Shown here one piece after another: positions 44,643 through 58,171 of a DNA stretch of 64,000 nucleotides (within the stretch, counting starts at the first letter, position 1; each line of letters opens with the position of its first letter). A program made the position numbers and the translations under genes. Under the pieces are notes generated by a model, which saw only the letters and a program-made list of their open reading frames with translations, did no database searches and had not been told where the DNA came from. The DNA comes from Anticarsia gemmatalis. Lineage: Eukaryota; Arthropoda; Insecta; Lepidoptera; Erebidae. The stretch spans positions 3,100,001 through 3,164,000 of the forward strand of contig NC_134753.1 of NCBI RefSeq assembly GCF_050436995.1. The letters are read 5' to 3'.

Positions 44643-46119
44643 AGGTACTTGGTACTTTGGTACTAGCAGATGATGAATTGTACGCTTATCTATGAAAACT
44701 TTAAATTCACAAGAAGTTTTTTTTACCATTTATGCTTGTATAGTAGGCAAACTCGCAGAGACCTTGACTTTTGGGTGTATATTTATAAGAGCTATAATAA
44801 TGCTTTAAATATTTACTTCACTTCTTATTTTTAAAAATAGTTCCTTGAAACTTTGCTTCTAGTCGGAAACAGTCTTCAATGTTTCTTTGACAAACTTATC
44901 GCAGCAGACCTGATAGAATATTGATAAAGTATACACCTTTTCCTTTAAAAATAAAAAATAAAGGAAAAACTCTTTGATCTCGCGTTTCGGTAATTTTGTA
45001 TTCTACGAGCGCAGAGTGTAATCAAAATTTATACGATCAAGAGTTGATTGAGGGCTGTTTTGACAACGATATACTACCTCTATTAAATCACGGAATAAGA
45101 CTTTGTTATGTCTTATGAATTTACCATCAGATGTTATGTTAATACAATTATTGTGATATCCAATGATACCTGGAAGTGGCTTAAATTGCAAAGGTCGGAA
45201 AATGAATGGTATGTTTTCTTTTACAAAAGTTTTGTTGTAATACAGGCGTTTATAAACTGCAATTAGACGTCATATGATTTGTTAAGACTGTTTGTGTTTT
45301 GTATCGGTGAAGTCAAATGTTTTCAACAAATTTTTAGGGACCCATTCTACTTTTTGGAAAGGCTAAAGATAGGTAATAATTAAAAAAATATATCTTAGAT
45401 AAATAATTGTTTTTTTTTGTAACAGATTTCATAAACTTATATATATTACCGTCGTCTTGCAATGTATTCGATTTCATTGATTCTATTGACCGTTTTGTAT
45501 AACAAGTTGAATTGAATGGGTGCAGTTTCGTCTTAAATGGAGACATATGAAGGAAGCCTACGTGCAAAACTAAATGTTTGGATGAATGGTCAGACAAACT
45601 GAATGTGCCTTTGATGTCAACTGTTGAATGGATACACTTCTAACTATTAAATGATAACTGAAATATTGATAGGTACATAATTATATCATGACAGCTATTT
45701 ATGAATAAATTGAGGAAGATTCGATCCAAGACTGTCGTTCACACAGGTTCTTCCCGTGGGAATTAGACCTCCAAAATCCGGTGCAGGTGGTATTTTTTTA
45801 AATAGCCTGTTGTCTGTCCTATTGGTAGACAAATGACTCGTTTCTTTCCTTCCAAATCTCCATCTCCAAAATCATAGGTGGAACTGTTCCCCTTTAACAT
45901 ACACAGACACCAACATATGAAAGTACGAAATACAAGCCAAAACCTAAACTTAACAAAAAATAACGACATCTTTACACTAGTTATTGTGTACTACATCCCC
46001 CCTTAGAAAAGTCAACACGAAATCATAATTTAATTTAAAATTTCAACACTATCATCATTTCATATCTCAATCTCAACTAATAAAAATATTCAAAGTAGCT
46101 ACACCAAGCCTGTCAGGTC
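44643..46119. other. AT-rich non-coding DNA
   Basis: No gene is supported. The minus-strand frames at 45334-45597 and 45763-45969 are isolated and have no recognisable domain. Confidence 0.5.
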
Positions 46120-46200
46120 CACGGGCCCCATGGGAGGCCAGTCGCCGGTCGATTAAACGCTCGAATTAGTGCGGGGGGACCCACAGCTGGGGCCCTATCA
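46120..46200. other. Isolated GC-rich block
   Basis: About 80 bases contain several G- or C-runs (GGGCCCCATGGGAGGCC, GCGGGGGGACCC, GCTGGGGCCC), embedded in strongly AT-rich DNA. A plus-strand frame is open across it (VHGPHGRPVAGRL, then ISAGGPTAGAL) but a convincing acceptor and donor are lacking. It could be an uncharacterised short exon, a conserved regulatory block or a repeat fragment; I cannot choose. Confidence 0.4.
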
Positions 46201-49200
46201 TATTTCAATATAGAACCCCTGTAATGAGACATTATGTTGATTACGCAAAGGTTGATGTACATTGCCTCTTGAGTACGCGGCTCCGTGACGAGAATTTTGA
46301 TAAAACCATCGTGCTATAAGTATGTATATTTTTTGGGTGTATTTTTTAATGTGGGTTATGTTTGGGTAGAATATCGTTTAGATTGTTTATCTTGAGTTTG
46401 TAATAACATGTTTTCATGTATTTAATGTACGTAGAATTCTAGTCTTGCCTAATGTTTGTGTTGTATGATCTTATCAAAACTTGATATTTAGGTTTCAGAG
46501 TTTGAAACTTAACTCATTATGCTTTACTAATAATTACCTAGCTATGAATATTCTACAATATTAACATAACTAATATGTAAATTTTTTAGAAGTATTTTAA
46601 AAAATAAAAAAAAAAAAAATGTAAAAAGGTAAAATTTGGTATACGTATACAATAGTTTTAACTTGGATTAATACATTTGAATTACTTTTTCCTCCAAGAA
46701 ATCCATTGACGCGGACGAAGTCGCGGGCCAGTACTTATTGATATGATATTATTATCAAAAAATCGGTATGTACTAATGCAAGAATATATTACGACTTCTT
46801 ATAACAGTAAATAATTCCATTACCTTTTAAGACCACATCTTTCTAAGTACTTCAACTATGAATGATACAAAACGATCAATGTACACTAAACAAAGAAAAA
46901 GAATCCGTCAATCACACGCCTCAGGTGCATAAAGACGGCCAGTTAATGTACCTATTAGTGATATTGAAAACTCAATATCTTCAAGACACTTACTAATGGT
47001 GCACGGCAGCAGTAATTTGTTATATTGCTTATGATATTCATTAATGGGATTGGGAAAATCTTAGGGTAAGCGCACACTTGTGTCCTCATCTACTATGGAG
47101 TAGATTATTTTGATATGGTGCTTATATAATTGAATTTAAGAGCAATTTTGATTAAGAACTGACGAAGACTTGGAACAGAAATATCAAGCTCTGAGTAAAT
47201 TATCACCCTATTATGTACCTTTATAAGTTGGATATTTTTTATTACATAAGCTAATCAAACGCACACTGATTAGGACAACACGCAATAATGATATCGCATC
47301 GCAGACGTACCCAATGGCATGACATCAAATCATAATATCTCGTTTTATCAACTGTCTTACATTTAAATTCTTCAAAGACATAATTGTCAACATTTTATTC
47401 TACAAAGCGTTGGTATTTATGTGTACTCCCTCCCTTAGTTAAACTAATAGGTATCTATAGGTATCTGTATATTTGTTCGGAACTTCTAAGCTTGGTATAA
47501 TCTCATTTTATTGTTGTCTTAAAATAGATATCGTTGAAATTTAATATCTAGATTATCATTAAGTTTTAGTCTCTCTTCCTATTTAGTTTTGAGACCAGTT
47601 TTTTGATAAAATATAAAGTTAATAAAGAAATTAATTTGGTGTTTTATTACCATAAGTGACTCTTAATTTATTAACCAGGTTTACACAGAGACGGCAGTAA
47701 AAAGCAATTCAGCATTATCACTAAAAAAAAATAACCACCATAAAAAGCTCACATACTCATAAAAAAGACATCATACCGAAAGGTATTCCGTTACACGAGC
47801 AGAATATTCCGGAAACCTCGCTCAAGAACAATCTCATATTCAACAACCTAAGTAATAAGTTAAAAAAGCCAGCACTTACAACGTAACGTTAATATGTTAA
47901 TAAGAAAAAGATCATATTCAAACAAAACCATTTAATTTGCTTAAAATATCTATTGATTCAGCGCCAGACACGAAGCACATACGCTAAAGTTCTGATTAAA
48001 ACTCTTTCCGATAACTGGCAACTGGACATTTTCCAACGGCTGATTAAAAAACGTCTGAGTCGAAAAAAATCGTATAAGAGCGATTTTAGATTGTAAGATT
48101 TCGATATAATAGGAACCGGTACGAGGAATCCATTAGTCGCATCCGAACGGAAAATTGGCATCATAAAAGTTAAAAGGTAACAAAGTTATTATGTTCATTA
48201 TAAATTATTATGCTGGATATGACTGAATACAGTTGATTTTTTTGTCATTTAATTATAATAAAATAGTATTTAAGCTATATTAAAAGTTTTGACCACTAAA
48301 AACCAATAACGAAACAGTAATAAAAATATTTGCGTTGCTTTTTTACATACTTAAATGTAACCACTTCATGTAAAACATTCGGAAGCAGCCGTACAGGGTG
48401 TGGATCGGTAGAGACGTCTGTTAGACACAAATTGAATAAAGCCCATGTTCAGTAATACACCGCAACAAACTGAATCCATTCGTATAATTGGGCCGTTACA
48501 TGCGTGATTAATATCCCTTACAACTGGACCGGACAACCGGATCAAAATGCACCATCTACACTCCCCCTTAGTTGATAAAAAGAGATAGGTTGAAAAACCA
48601 AGCGGTTTGAATGAGGAAACTTTTGTCTGACGCTAAGCTTAGCGAGGGGTTCCTCATCAATAACATATTATAGACAGATTGGAAAAATTTTCAACGTCCC
48701 GATAAAGAGAATCGGAGTGATTTTGTAGCTTGTGGATTAAATTTTATGAAGCTCCGTCTGCGCTTTGATTATAGAGAGGGGTTTCGGTTCTCATATAGAT
48801 TTAACTTAATGTAATTTGAGCTTTGTTGGACATAGCAAGGCGTGTTCCCTGGACAGTTGGCAGTTCGCTTCCTTTGACAATTCTCGTTATAGAGAGTTTA
48901 GTGTAATTTAATTTTGTGAAGATCGTCCTGTTTGTCAGGTTATCTTAGTAAACAAATTTTAGCTATAATCAACTTTGTGACTTGCGTTTATAAAAAGAAT
49001 AAGGCAAAAAGTAATCAAGCAAATTTATCGAAACATTTCAATTAATTGCGACATCTTTTGTTCCTACCATAAAATTAACAAAAAAGCTTTCACCGACCCT
49101 TTACATTGCCATTCTTACACACGTACAAAGCGGCAATTACAACAAAAAACGGCACAAAAGGTTTAAATCATTTAACTTCCAACAAAAGCCTTACAAAAAT

Positions 49201-49294
49201 TACGCTCGAAATCTTGTCAGTAACTTTGTTACACATTGAAACAAAAAAGGGTTGTAATATTTCAACCGAGGTTTTTTTTTACCCTATCAAACAT
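46201..49294. other. AT-rich non-coding DNA with a short repeat fragment
   Basis: No gene was recognised. The reverse-strand repeat remnant at 46704-46733 lies here (listed separately). The segment at 48480-48550 has GTGATTAATATCCC and CTGGACCGGACAACCGG, which look like homeodomain and Grainyhead-type half sites, but this is weak. Confidence 0.45.
46704..46733 (-). repeat. Remnant of the CTAGCTGACCCGCG repeat head
   Basis: The minus strand reads ACTGGCCCGCGACTTCGTCC, followed by GCGTCAATGG. This corresponds to the 5' head of the family whose fuller copies are at 52707-52954 and 57643-57906. It is a very short opposite-strand fragment. Confidence 0.55.
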
Positions 49295-49480
49295 CGCTTG
49301 GGCGCTTAACCACGGTCGATAAGGTCGGGTACCCACTGTATTATCTTGCGTCCTTCGCACGGCTCACTCTAATGCTCTTTATGTTTTTATTCCATTACTT
49401 TAGGCCGCACCGCGAATGTGCGCGCGGGTTTATACTCCCACCGGCTGTCGTTAAGGTAACTTATTGCCATAGGTAATGCC
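49295..49480. promoter_or_regulatory. GC-rich island, candidate cis-regulatory element
   Basis: The island is CpG-rich with a Runt-type site TAACCACGG (49308-49316), GGTCGGGTACCC, CGCACCGCGAATGTGCGCGCGG and CACCGGCTG. There is no initiator-DPE pair and no open frame of note. Regulatory identity is inferred from composition. Confidence 0.3.
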
Positions 49481-52400
49481 TTTTACCAGCTCTGCTTATT
49501 TTAACACGGCAATGTTTTTTCTGTAAGTAAAACGTTGAAAAGTTGATACAATTCGTTTTCGTTGAATTTACTTCGTGAGGCAATGGTTTTTCGGTTACGT
49601 TTTTGTACATTTATATCCATTAGGCTTAGTCTGTAAATTAGTTTCGTGAATTCGTGTTTAAATGAAAAGCACTGAATACGGCGAACTATTTCTCGGTATT
49701 TTATTTGGCTTCTGAACAGTATATTTTTCGTGTAAAAAGTAACATTCAGCATTGTTATATTTTATATGTAAAACGAAGCCACAAAAGTTTTAACGAATAT
49801 AAATTATGACGAAAACGAACTCGCTTATGTCTCACTTATTAAAGGAACGATCCAGTCACCTTTCATTTTTCCATCTGCTTCCAAACTAATTTTAAATTCT
49901 CATTTTAAAAGGGTGACCATAACGCGTTATAAAAACTAACCAACTTTTCACTCAGGACTAAGTAAAAAGTTAAACATTTTCGATCTTGAACTGTAGATGG
50001 AATAAAAACAGCCCGACAGGTGGCGCTCCTGACGCCGCGCAAATCGAAAGTCAATAGAGGGATGAGTTAATGCGATATTCTTATTACTATTTAATCACAT
50101 TTCTTTAGACTACTCGTTGAGGTAGATCAGTGAAGAAAAGTGAAAGAAGTAATATTGGTTAAGTTAACTTTTTTCTTTAAAGTTGATTACTACAGTAGTA
50201 ATTACTTATGTTGCAAGAGATTTCATTGCCTACAAAGAGCGCAAAGTACAAGATACAAATGGACCGGAAAAAGCAATCTACATCATACAAATATTTATGT
50301 ACATTGACTGTCAAATTCGCGACTCCGAACGCAGTTGCAGCGGCAAAGCGATTAGCCTAATTACTACACTACGGAGCGTGTCAATATGTTTATAACTTTT
50401 AAAAAGAGTCGGCAATCAAACTCTTTTCTAGTATTTACAGTCAAAAGCCATAATTACAATTTACAGTCAATGATATTTTCCTTTAACAAATTTAATTAAG
50501 GAGTAAAATTAACAAAACAACAGCGTAATCCGGCCGTAGGCGGGCAATGTTAATTATACAAATTAGTTAGTTTGAGTCTAGCGACAAAATTTTCAAAGTT
50601 TTCCAAAGTACAGACTTTACGGACGTGTGCAATTTACTAATGCACCGTCGTACAGTTTCGTTTTGCTATGGGAAAATGAAATGTGCGGACGATTGTAATG
50701 TGGGGAGCGGACATAGACGGGATTAGCTGCAAGATGTACTGAAGAGTATGTTTGTGTTGGTATTGAGCGATTGTCCAGAAAGATAGTTTCGGTTTTAACT
50801 TTTAGCCACGAAATAATAAAGATGTAAAATTGTAAAAAAAAATTATAACGTTTATTTCAAAGCTCACTCAAGCATAAGCATCAATTTCATCATTTGAAAT
50901 GCACAAAATTATTATCTCATACAAATAAGTACTCAGATTCATAGTCTGTAACTGTATTATAAGATTTGTAAAGCAAAACGCATCAAGATTTCATTATATC
51001 CCTTCACAATGTTGTAACTTGAAAAAACTGTCTGAAAATTCAAAGCACTTTGTTAATAGTATCAAATCGCTATTTCCTAAAGGGAAAAACCGCTCTACAC
51101 CCACTATAACCTCACCCCAAGCCCTTAGCACCACACTCAACGTATGCACCTCGCATCATATTTGCAGCTTTCATTACAGATATTAAAAACTATGCTGTCG
51201 AGATCCGATTCATTAATACGAAAGAATGCCCCGCTGAACCTTTGTTTGTTTGTAAAACACATTGTTTGCAATCTGCATCGACGATGGATTTATTCCCTTT
51301 TGAAATAATGGCTTTAAGCGGTTTAAGATTTCATTTTTAAATGAATCGAGGTTAATTAGTGAGATGATACTTTTAACAGGCAAAGGTGTTTTGAGCAGAA
51401 TTTAACGTTTTATGACCATTGATAGTATAAGAATTGATTTTTTGGGAACAAAATTTGGATGAAAAAATATTTATTTTTTGCTCCGGATTAAAATTGTTTG
51501 AATGATTAACTGATGTAAATGATCATTGCTAAACATATTAAGTGTAATAATAAATAGTATTTTTTTAAACTTATACGATTTGGATATTATCACAAACGCT
51601 AAAAATGACTTTCCAAAATCTTTTCAGATATTTTCTCTTCAGAAATCTCATAAAAATACAGTGCAAACCAATCTAGCGTTTGATTGCAACAAAATATCCC
51701 ACGCAATTTTCCCTCGATAATAACGGGCAGTGCCGACACTAAATGAATAACCAATCAAACACAGCGACCACATAGAAAGGAAACACTACAAAACAGACGT
51801 TAGTATATTATATTGAAAACTATAAAATCGAAGCGCGGCCGACAACATTTTAATTAATGTATTACAAGCTGTCAACGTCAAACGCATTCAGGGCTAGCGC
51901 ACCACATTTTTTTCTTTGCTATTTTTCATTTTATATTTTCAATTTAAGCGAGGAGTTATTATTTTTTCGAACTATATCATAATATTCCTTTTATTAAACA
52001 TAATGAACATTCTAAAATTATTAGCGTAAGGTCCTTTACACACTATGCAAGTCTTCAAAACTTAGCGATTTTGGACTTCAAGCGACTACTGCCATGCAAA
52101 TACAGTCGCAAGACAAATGACGGCAACTCGACTCATGTACGGGCCTCAATAGATTTGTGTGTCGTTAGTTCACTTGACGACAGAAAATTGATAAATATTG
52201 GAAATCTCGTAGCCTTGTTTACAAAGGGCCTAATACAAATAAGCTTTGTATAATGTATAATAGAATACGGAAATTAACGCAAACACGCATTTTAGTTATT
52301 AGTAGAGAGTTTAAAAGTTATGAAGCTTTGTATATCTTACAAGAACCTTTACCAAAGTTACTCTCAAGTTCTAAACCTTTTATTTTAACATTTCATGCCA

Positions 52401-52706
52401 ATAATAAATCAAAATTCGTGCAGATATAAATAGAGGCTGACATTTCTATTATTATTTTCAACTTCCTCAATAAGGCTGCTAATAATAGGAACACCGCGGC
52501 GACCTGACCGGAGATAGAAATAATGTAGCTATAATTGGTCAGACGGCGGTCTCTCTGAACCACAGAGAAAACTATTGGCTACAGACTTACGAATTGACTA
52601 CAAAGTCTATATATCAGAGTAATTTGTCGTAGAAATGTTGTTAGAAATAAGCTATATTTGTTGAGATAAATTAAGAATAGATCCATAGTATTATGTTTAT
52701 TGTTTA
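49481..52706. other. AT-rich non-coding DNA with one CTCF-like site
   Basis: No gene is supported. The CTCF-like word at 50017-50026 is the only strong motif. Confidence 0.5.
50017..50026 (+). promoter_or_regulatory. CTCF-like motif
   Basis: CAGGTGGCGC matches the CTCF core YAGRKGGCRS at all ten positions, followed by TCCTGACGCCGCGC. It also contains a CAGGTG E-box, so a Snail-type factor is an alternative binder. Confidence 0.4.
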
Positions 52707-52954
52707 ACTAGCTGACCCGCGCAACTTTGCTTGCGTCACAAAAGAGAGATTGGGTCCAAATTTTCCCCGATTTTGTTACATGTTTTACCGGTACTCTGCT
52801 CCTATTAGTCGTAGCGTGATGATATATAATCTATAACCTTACTCGATAAATTGACTATCTTACACTGAAACAATTTATCAAATCGGACCAGTAGTTCCTG
52901 AGATTAGCGCGTTCAAACAAACAAACTCTTCAGATTTATAATATTAGTATAGAT
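52707..52954 (+). repeat. TATTAGTATAGAT-ended dispersed repeat, copy 2 (full)
   Basis: It runs from ACTAGCTGACCCGCGCAAC to ATTTATAATATTAGTATAGAT, about 248 bases. Its internal blocks match 57643-57906 nearly throughout. There is no ORF. Confidence 0.85.
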
Positions 52955-55900
52955 TTATATTATCGTGTAATTAGAGGTAAAGTCAAGCCTTTGATAAGTG
53001 ACTGTATTTGGTCACGTTTCTCCATAACACATACCATATATTTATCTTCTATTACTCTCTAGTATAATAAATATAATGGATAAAAACAGTTGGTGTTCAG
53101 AAGTCTAATCTTAAAACATTTACCTACATGACCGTATTTACACTTTAAGTGATCACTCAGTCTATAATTTTAAAGATATGATTATTACATGACTTTCAGA
53201 ACCGTAGTTTTTAGGTCCATCAAAATTCACTTCATAACCTCAAAAATCAACTTGAAATAATAAAAAATCACAGTTACATTAGAATTGAGAGACAACCCTA
53301 AAAGCAACACGAGTAGTGAATCGATAGCGACACGTTTTGCGTTTTAATTAAAATTTCGCTATAATGTTACCTTTGAACAACCCTACTCTGCACCTAGTAA
53401 TTATGGTTACCATTTCGCTGATCAACAAACATTTCACGAATATAACAACTATTTTATATAACATTACTGTACATTAACTAAAATAAATTAAAGTTTTTAA
53501 TTCAAAAGTATTTATTTGCCTGAAGTTTTTTTTTATCATTTACCGCTTTTTAAATAAGTATGAGGTATGTACTAGGAATGAGATCCGAAATCAATTTAGA
53601 CAGAATTATAAATCGCGGAGTAGTCCATCATGAAAAACAAAAAACCAATAAGACTTCAAATAAGTATCTATATAACACAATAAAGTTAAAATTAAATATA
53701 ATTAAAACTTAACTCGCGGTTACTAAACTTAATTAACAATAATTGTACTAAGCATTAAACGATGTATTCTGTCAAATCACTGCAAAACACATTTTACCCG
53801 TCATTTCTACGGCAGTCGTCGTTTTGAATAGCCATATACTTTGACCTTTTAATGGTCTTGGACAGTTAGAACTACCGTGATACCAGCCTTACTTGTTACA
53901 ACACTACTATAATTTACATACTTCCTATCTTAGTAGTTAATAATTTATATAAATTTTATTTGTACATCCTACTTACACAAACACGCTTAATACACACACT
54001 TACGACGTACGTGGATAATTGAAAACTGTTTCTGCAACGCGTTTTAGTCAGCGGCCGTAGGTCGGGTACCTTGATTTTAATATTAGATAACATTGATGTC
54101 TCCGGCACACTTGATAGCCTCTACCAGATTAGTTGATAGTTTCGGCCCCTGATTTTACTATATTGCTAATATCTTAGTGTAGATTGGAATTTTGGTAATG
54201 TTAATAAAGGTATTTGTAGGAAGGAAACTGATCACTGGTTAGGAGTCATTGTTAGAAGTATTTTGTACAAGGTAGGAAAAGTACAATGAAAATTTCGTCG
54301 CTTAGTAAATAAATTATTGTTACGTCTATCGAATTAGATGTCTGTATTGGAAATGTGGGTGTAAAGAACTGTGTGTATACATAAATAAACTAAAACCGCC
54401 GCCATAAGTTTAATTCCTTTATTTGAAAACCTCATTGAAATATTGTCATTTGTCGATTTTGGAAACCACATTTTTACACAAAGTTGTCATTAAACCTTCG
54501 GAAAGTACTTCACAATTTATTTACCTACAATTTATTAACAACGAACAACAATTATGTAGTCATTAAAAATGCTCTATCACCATATAGCGAAAACAGCGCA
54601 ATCGCAAATATCAAATGTTAAAATTACAACAAATTCAAAACATAAATGCAAAACTTCAAACACTACTAGAATCACAACAAAAAACTAATTTGACATCGCG
54701 AAGCCGACATCCCCGTACACAGATACAAAAAGTTCTCCAGAACTCTCGGATACAAACGGAGGCTTTACATCCAGACTATTGTTATTCGTTATCTGTGACG
54801 GTTCAATCGAAACTTTGCAACTCTATGTTAAGGTACGACCACGTTTGTGCTGTTTGGCCTATTGGATAATACATATTACTTGTATAAATACTTAGTACAA
54901 GAAAATTTTAATATATTTACTACCTCTATAGTCCGTTATACCTAAAGACAATTAACGAAAACCTAGAGCCCGAGGACGCCAAAACTTCGGTATTTTAGAA
55001 TACGAGTAGCTGTAAGTTTGACAGTATATGCTCTAATATTGGTAAGATTGGCTCCTATGAAAGTAAAGGCATCGTGGTTCTAGCAGCTATCTTATATTTT
55101 TTGACAGGTCTGAAGTCAGAATTGTTAAAACTGCTAAATAACCTTTTTTTTTTACTTATCAATCCCTTGGCGACTCGTGAGTAAAACAATATGCATCAAT
55201 TTTCATCGCAATAAAGACCCGTTTTAGTAGTTCTAGTGCGCCACTTTTCAATAAGTATCAGATAGCTTATATTATAATAAGTACAAGTAGAATATTAATA
55301 GATTTTACATAGCCTTGTTGTGATTTTATCTATAAAAAGCGATAAAAAGCAAGCAACACTTATCCATAACCCATGAAACTAGTCTCAAATCTTACAGTCA
55401 TATCTGCGCCTTTACAAACCGCCTTTATTTACAGTACAGAATTGTCTCCATCGCACACAGATATTAATAAAACATGAGTTGTTTGGATCATTAGTTAGCG
55501 GATCGTTATGCAAATTTGTTTGCAGCTGATTATGTGGAAAAATGTGGTGGTTAATATTCTGTTGTCTCATCGGTTCAAGAGAGGTTTGTCTCAAGAAGTT
55601 GAAGTTACGAGACGGGGTTAAGTGATAATGTTTATTTTTACGTCTGGGTGAATTTACTGCTAAGATAGAAGAGTATTTCAACTGGCAAGCTTGTACTTCT
55701 AATAAATAAATCAAAGTTGGCAAAGTTATTATTTTAAATGTAGACACAACGGGTCATGTTTTTTTTAATACTCCATAGTAAAAGGGATGGGAATTAATGC
55801 GATAAAGCCTTATTAATCAATTCGTTAAACTTTTAAATCAATGTAAGTTAGTTTGAAAGTTTTTTTTTAATAATATATAAAAAAACCTTTCTCACGTACT

Positions 55901-56149
55901 TACATTTGACACATTTGGTGGTATATGTCAATACACTTTTTTCTAAAAGAATACTGTAAGATTAAACTTCATTTATTCACGAAAAGTTCAGTCCAAAAAA
56001 CTTTCTATAAAGTTTAAACTAAGCAAGAATATCCCCGCTAAAAAATAACAATCTCGGTCACAACACTACCAGGACAACATAAATGCTTAACAGGTAACAG
56101 TTATTAAGAAAATATCAAGAGAAGCTAAAGTTTATTGACCGTCTAGGCA
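52955..56149. other. AT-rich non-coding DNA
   Basis: No exon with paired splice sites was recognised. The plus-strand frame 54615-54869 (Gln-rich N-terminus) and the minus-strand frame 55412-55747 lack promoter, splice or domain support. Confidence 0.45.
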
Positions 56150-56350
56150 GTAGTTACAGGGATCGCGAGTACCTAATCAAGGCCCAGGTAATTCTACCGG
56201 CCGAGCTTGAAGCTGATTGGTTATCGATCCGGTTGCAGTCTTGGCTCCTTTGCTAAAGATAGTTTCTGTTATTGATGGACGCCTGCTACTCAGGGTTTTG
56301 TTTGGTGGCTATTATGGGCGAGTTGTATGGACTTTCTGCTAAGTGAAAAG
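56150..56350. promoter_or_regulatory. Moderately GC-rich block, candidate cis-regulatory element
   Basis: Higher GC than the flanks, with GGGATCGCGAGTACC, CCGGCCGAGCTTG and TGATTGGTTATCGATCCGG. It contains a CCAAT-type ATTGG and a TATCGAT (DREF-like) word within a few bases. Weak, compositional evidence only. Confidence 0.25.
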
Positions 56351-57234
56351 TCTGAATGGATTGAATAGTTCTTTGATAATTTTGATATCGTGATAGTGGT
56401 TTAAAAATACTGCAAGTGATGGAAATGTTATATTAAAAATAATACTGGCTACAAAATTCAATTATTGTTAAAAAAAATAGATTTTAATATGTAGTGGTCA
56501 GTTTAAGTGCGGTTGTATCACTGTTAGTCAATTTGCTTTATTAAAATATACAATTTCAAAGCTAAATCAGTACAGTTACTAAGACCTACTCAAAAAAATA
56601 TTCATTCCCATGAGAATATCCCAAACTTTGTCGCTTTTTCACTCAAGATAATATTATTTTAAATTAAAACACTACATACAAAAATATAACACTTACTACA
56701 CTCAGTACTAAAGGAACATTGACTCAGCGACAGTACTTATTCCATCGCTTATTATGTACCAACAATATATAAATACGGTATTACGTGACACGTATTTATA
56801 TAAAGTTGTTGAAGCAAAGTTTCTGATCAATAGGCCAGCGAACAATGATCTTACGCATGAATTTACCCACATTGGACCGGAGTATTAATATCGAATACAA
56901 GATGTAAGCGAAAGCGGGTAGAGATATTGTGCTATAGTTGTTGAAATTAATTCCTCGTTCAAAAGCGCTCTCTTCGAATATACAAATATGTAATTGCTCA
57001 TAACAGTATAGTAAATAACAGATTTTCTCCACATCTGCCACCTACTACGACATTTAAATTGTACAATGATATTTTAAAGCTGTTCAAAGTGACTGAAAAC
57101 TAAACGAATAAGTAGATTTTACATGTATTTTTGGCCATCAACAAACACAACACACGACCAATCAATAAAATGATAAAGGATTAAAGTAAGCTTATAAATT
57201 GGGCCAACCTAACAACGGATCAAAATAGAACAGT
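56351..57234. other. AT-rich spacer, nothing recognised
   Basis: No supported gene, repeat or regulatory block was identified in this stretch. The minus-strand 81-codon frame at 56796-57041 has no splice, promoter or domain support. Confidence 0.45.
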
Positions 57235-57335
57235 ATAGGGCAGATGTGCGGCAGGGCGTGTCACCTCAGAGTCCGTGCGCTTACGCACCGGCGGGTTTGT
57301 TGTGCGCATGCGCCTCTGTGCCTCCTGCGGCTTAG
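57235..57335. promoter_or_regulatory. GC-rich island with NRF-1/Ewg palindrome
   Basis: TGCGCATGCGC at 57303-57313 is the perfect NRF-1 palindrome; the insect homologue Erect wing binds the same site. Around it are GTGCGGCAGGGCG, CGTGCGCTTACGCACCGGCG and CTCCTGCGG. Such sites usually sit in core promoters, but no initiator-DPE pair was seen, so this may be a promoter of another type or an enhancer. Confidence 0.4.
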
Positions 57336-57642
57336 CAACTCATATTTATATTGAGTAATTACGCTTTAGAGAGCCACGTGTTACGGTAGATACATAGGTA
57401 CAGATGTCCTTATAAATAATACTTTTTTTAAGTTTTGAAAGGCTCTCTTTGTTACGTAGATACCTAATAATTAACTTTTGGCTAACTTTCGGTGTAGCGG
57501 TTTAGCGTAAGTTTGTAGACACGAAACCGTAAACAAATTGGTTTGAAAAATTTAATTACAGCCTATGCAATTCGATCGAAACGTCGGATAAACAAAGTAG
57601 TGTAACATATTTTTTTTATTCAATCTCCTTAATATATTTATT

Positions 57643-57906
57643 ACTAGCTGACCCGCGCAACTTCGCTTGCGTCACATAAGTGAGAATGGATCATAATTTC
57701 CCCCGTTTTTGTAACACTTTTCGTTGCTACTCCGCTCCTAATGGCCGTAGCGATATTATATAGCCTATAGCCTTCCTCGGTAAATCGACTATCTAACACT
57801 GAAAGAATTTTTCAAATCGGACCAGTAGACCCTGAGATTAGCGCGTTCAAACAAACAAACAAACAAACTCTTCAGCTTTATAATATTAGTATAGATTAGT
57901 ATAGAT
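57643..57906 (+). repeat. TATTAGTATAGAT-ended dispersed repeat, copy 3 (full)
   Basis: It has the complete head ACTAGCTGACCCGCGCAAC and ends with TAGTATAGAT repeated twice in tandem. A doubled 3' terminal unit is what slippage during LINE-type reverse transcription produces. This favours a retroposed rather than a rolling-circle origin, though class remains uncertain. Confidence 0.85.
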
Positions 57907-58092
57907 AACGTTAAGTATAAAAAGTTTATATTAGGTGTTGTCGCGAAAATGTTTAGAATTTTTTACTTCACCAAAATTGTTTGACAAAGTCATCAAACTA
58001 AAGAACAGTCTTAAAATCCCGCATTTTTTTATAATGTGGACGTAAAAATTTTTCACTCAAAGTCTGTTTACTTTATGTTTAGAAAAGGATTC

Positions 58093-58171
58093 AACTACGT
58101 ACTACGGCGTAGAGCCTAATGGCAGTCGTCTACTACGAATCGCTACGAACTGGCTACGAGAAGCTACGTAC
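58093..58171. repeat. CTACG-rich dispersed repeat fragment
   Basis: CTACG/CGTAG words recur about nine times in roughly 80 bases (CAACTACGTACTACGGCGTA, ATCGCTACGAACTGGCTACG). It is related in vocabulary to 907-980. Confidence 0.45.

Noticed and set aside
44331..44729. 132-codon minus-strand frame with repeated CPATGQL/CPVTGQL
   Set aside because: Openness is explained by the GC-rich palindromic tandem repeat; no start context or homology. Kept only as an alternative in the finding.
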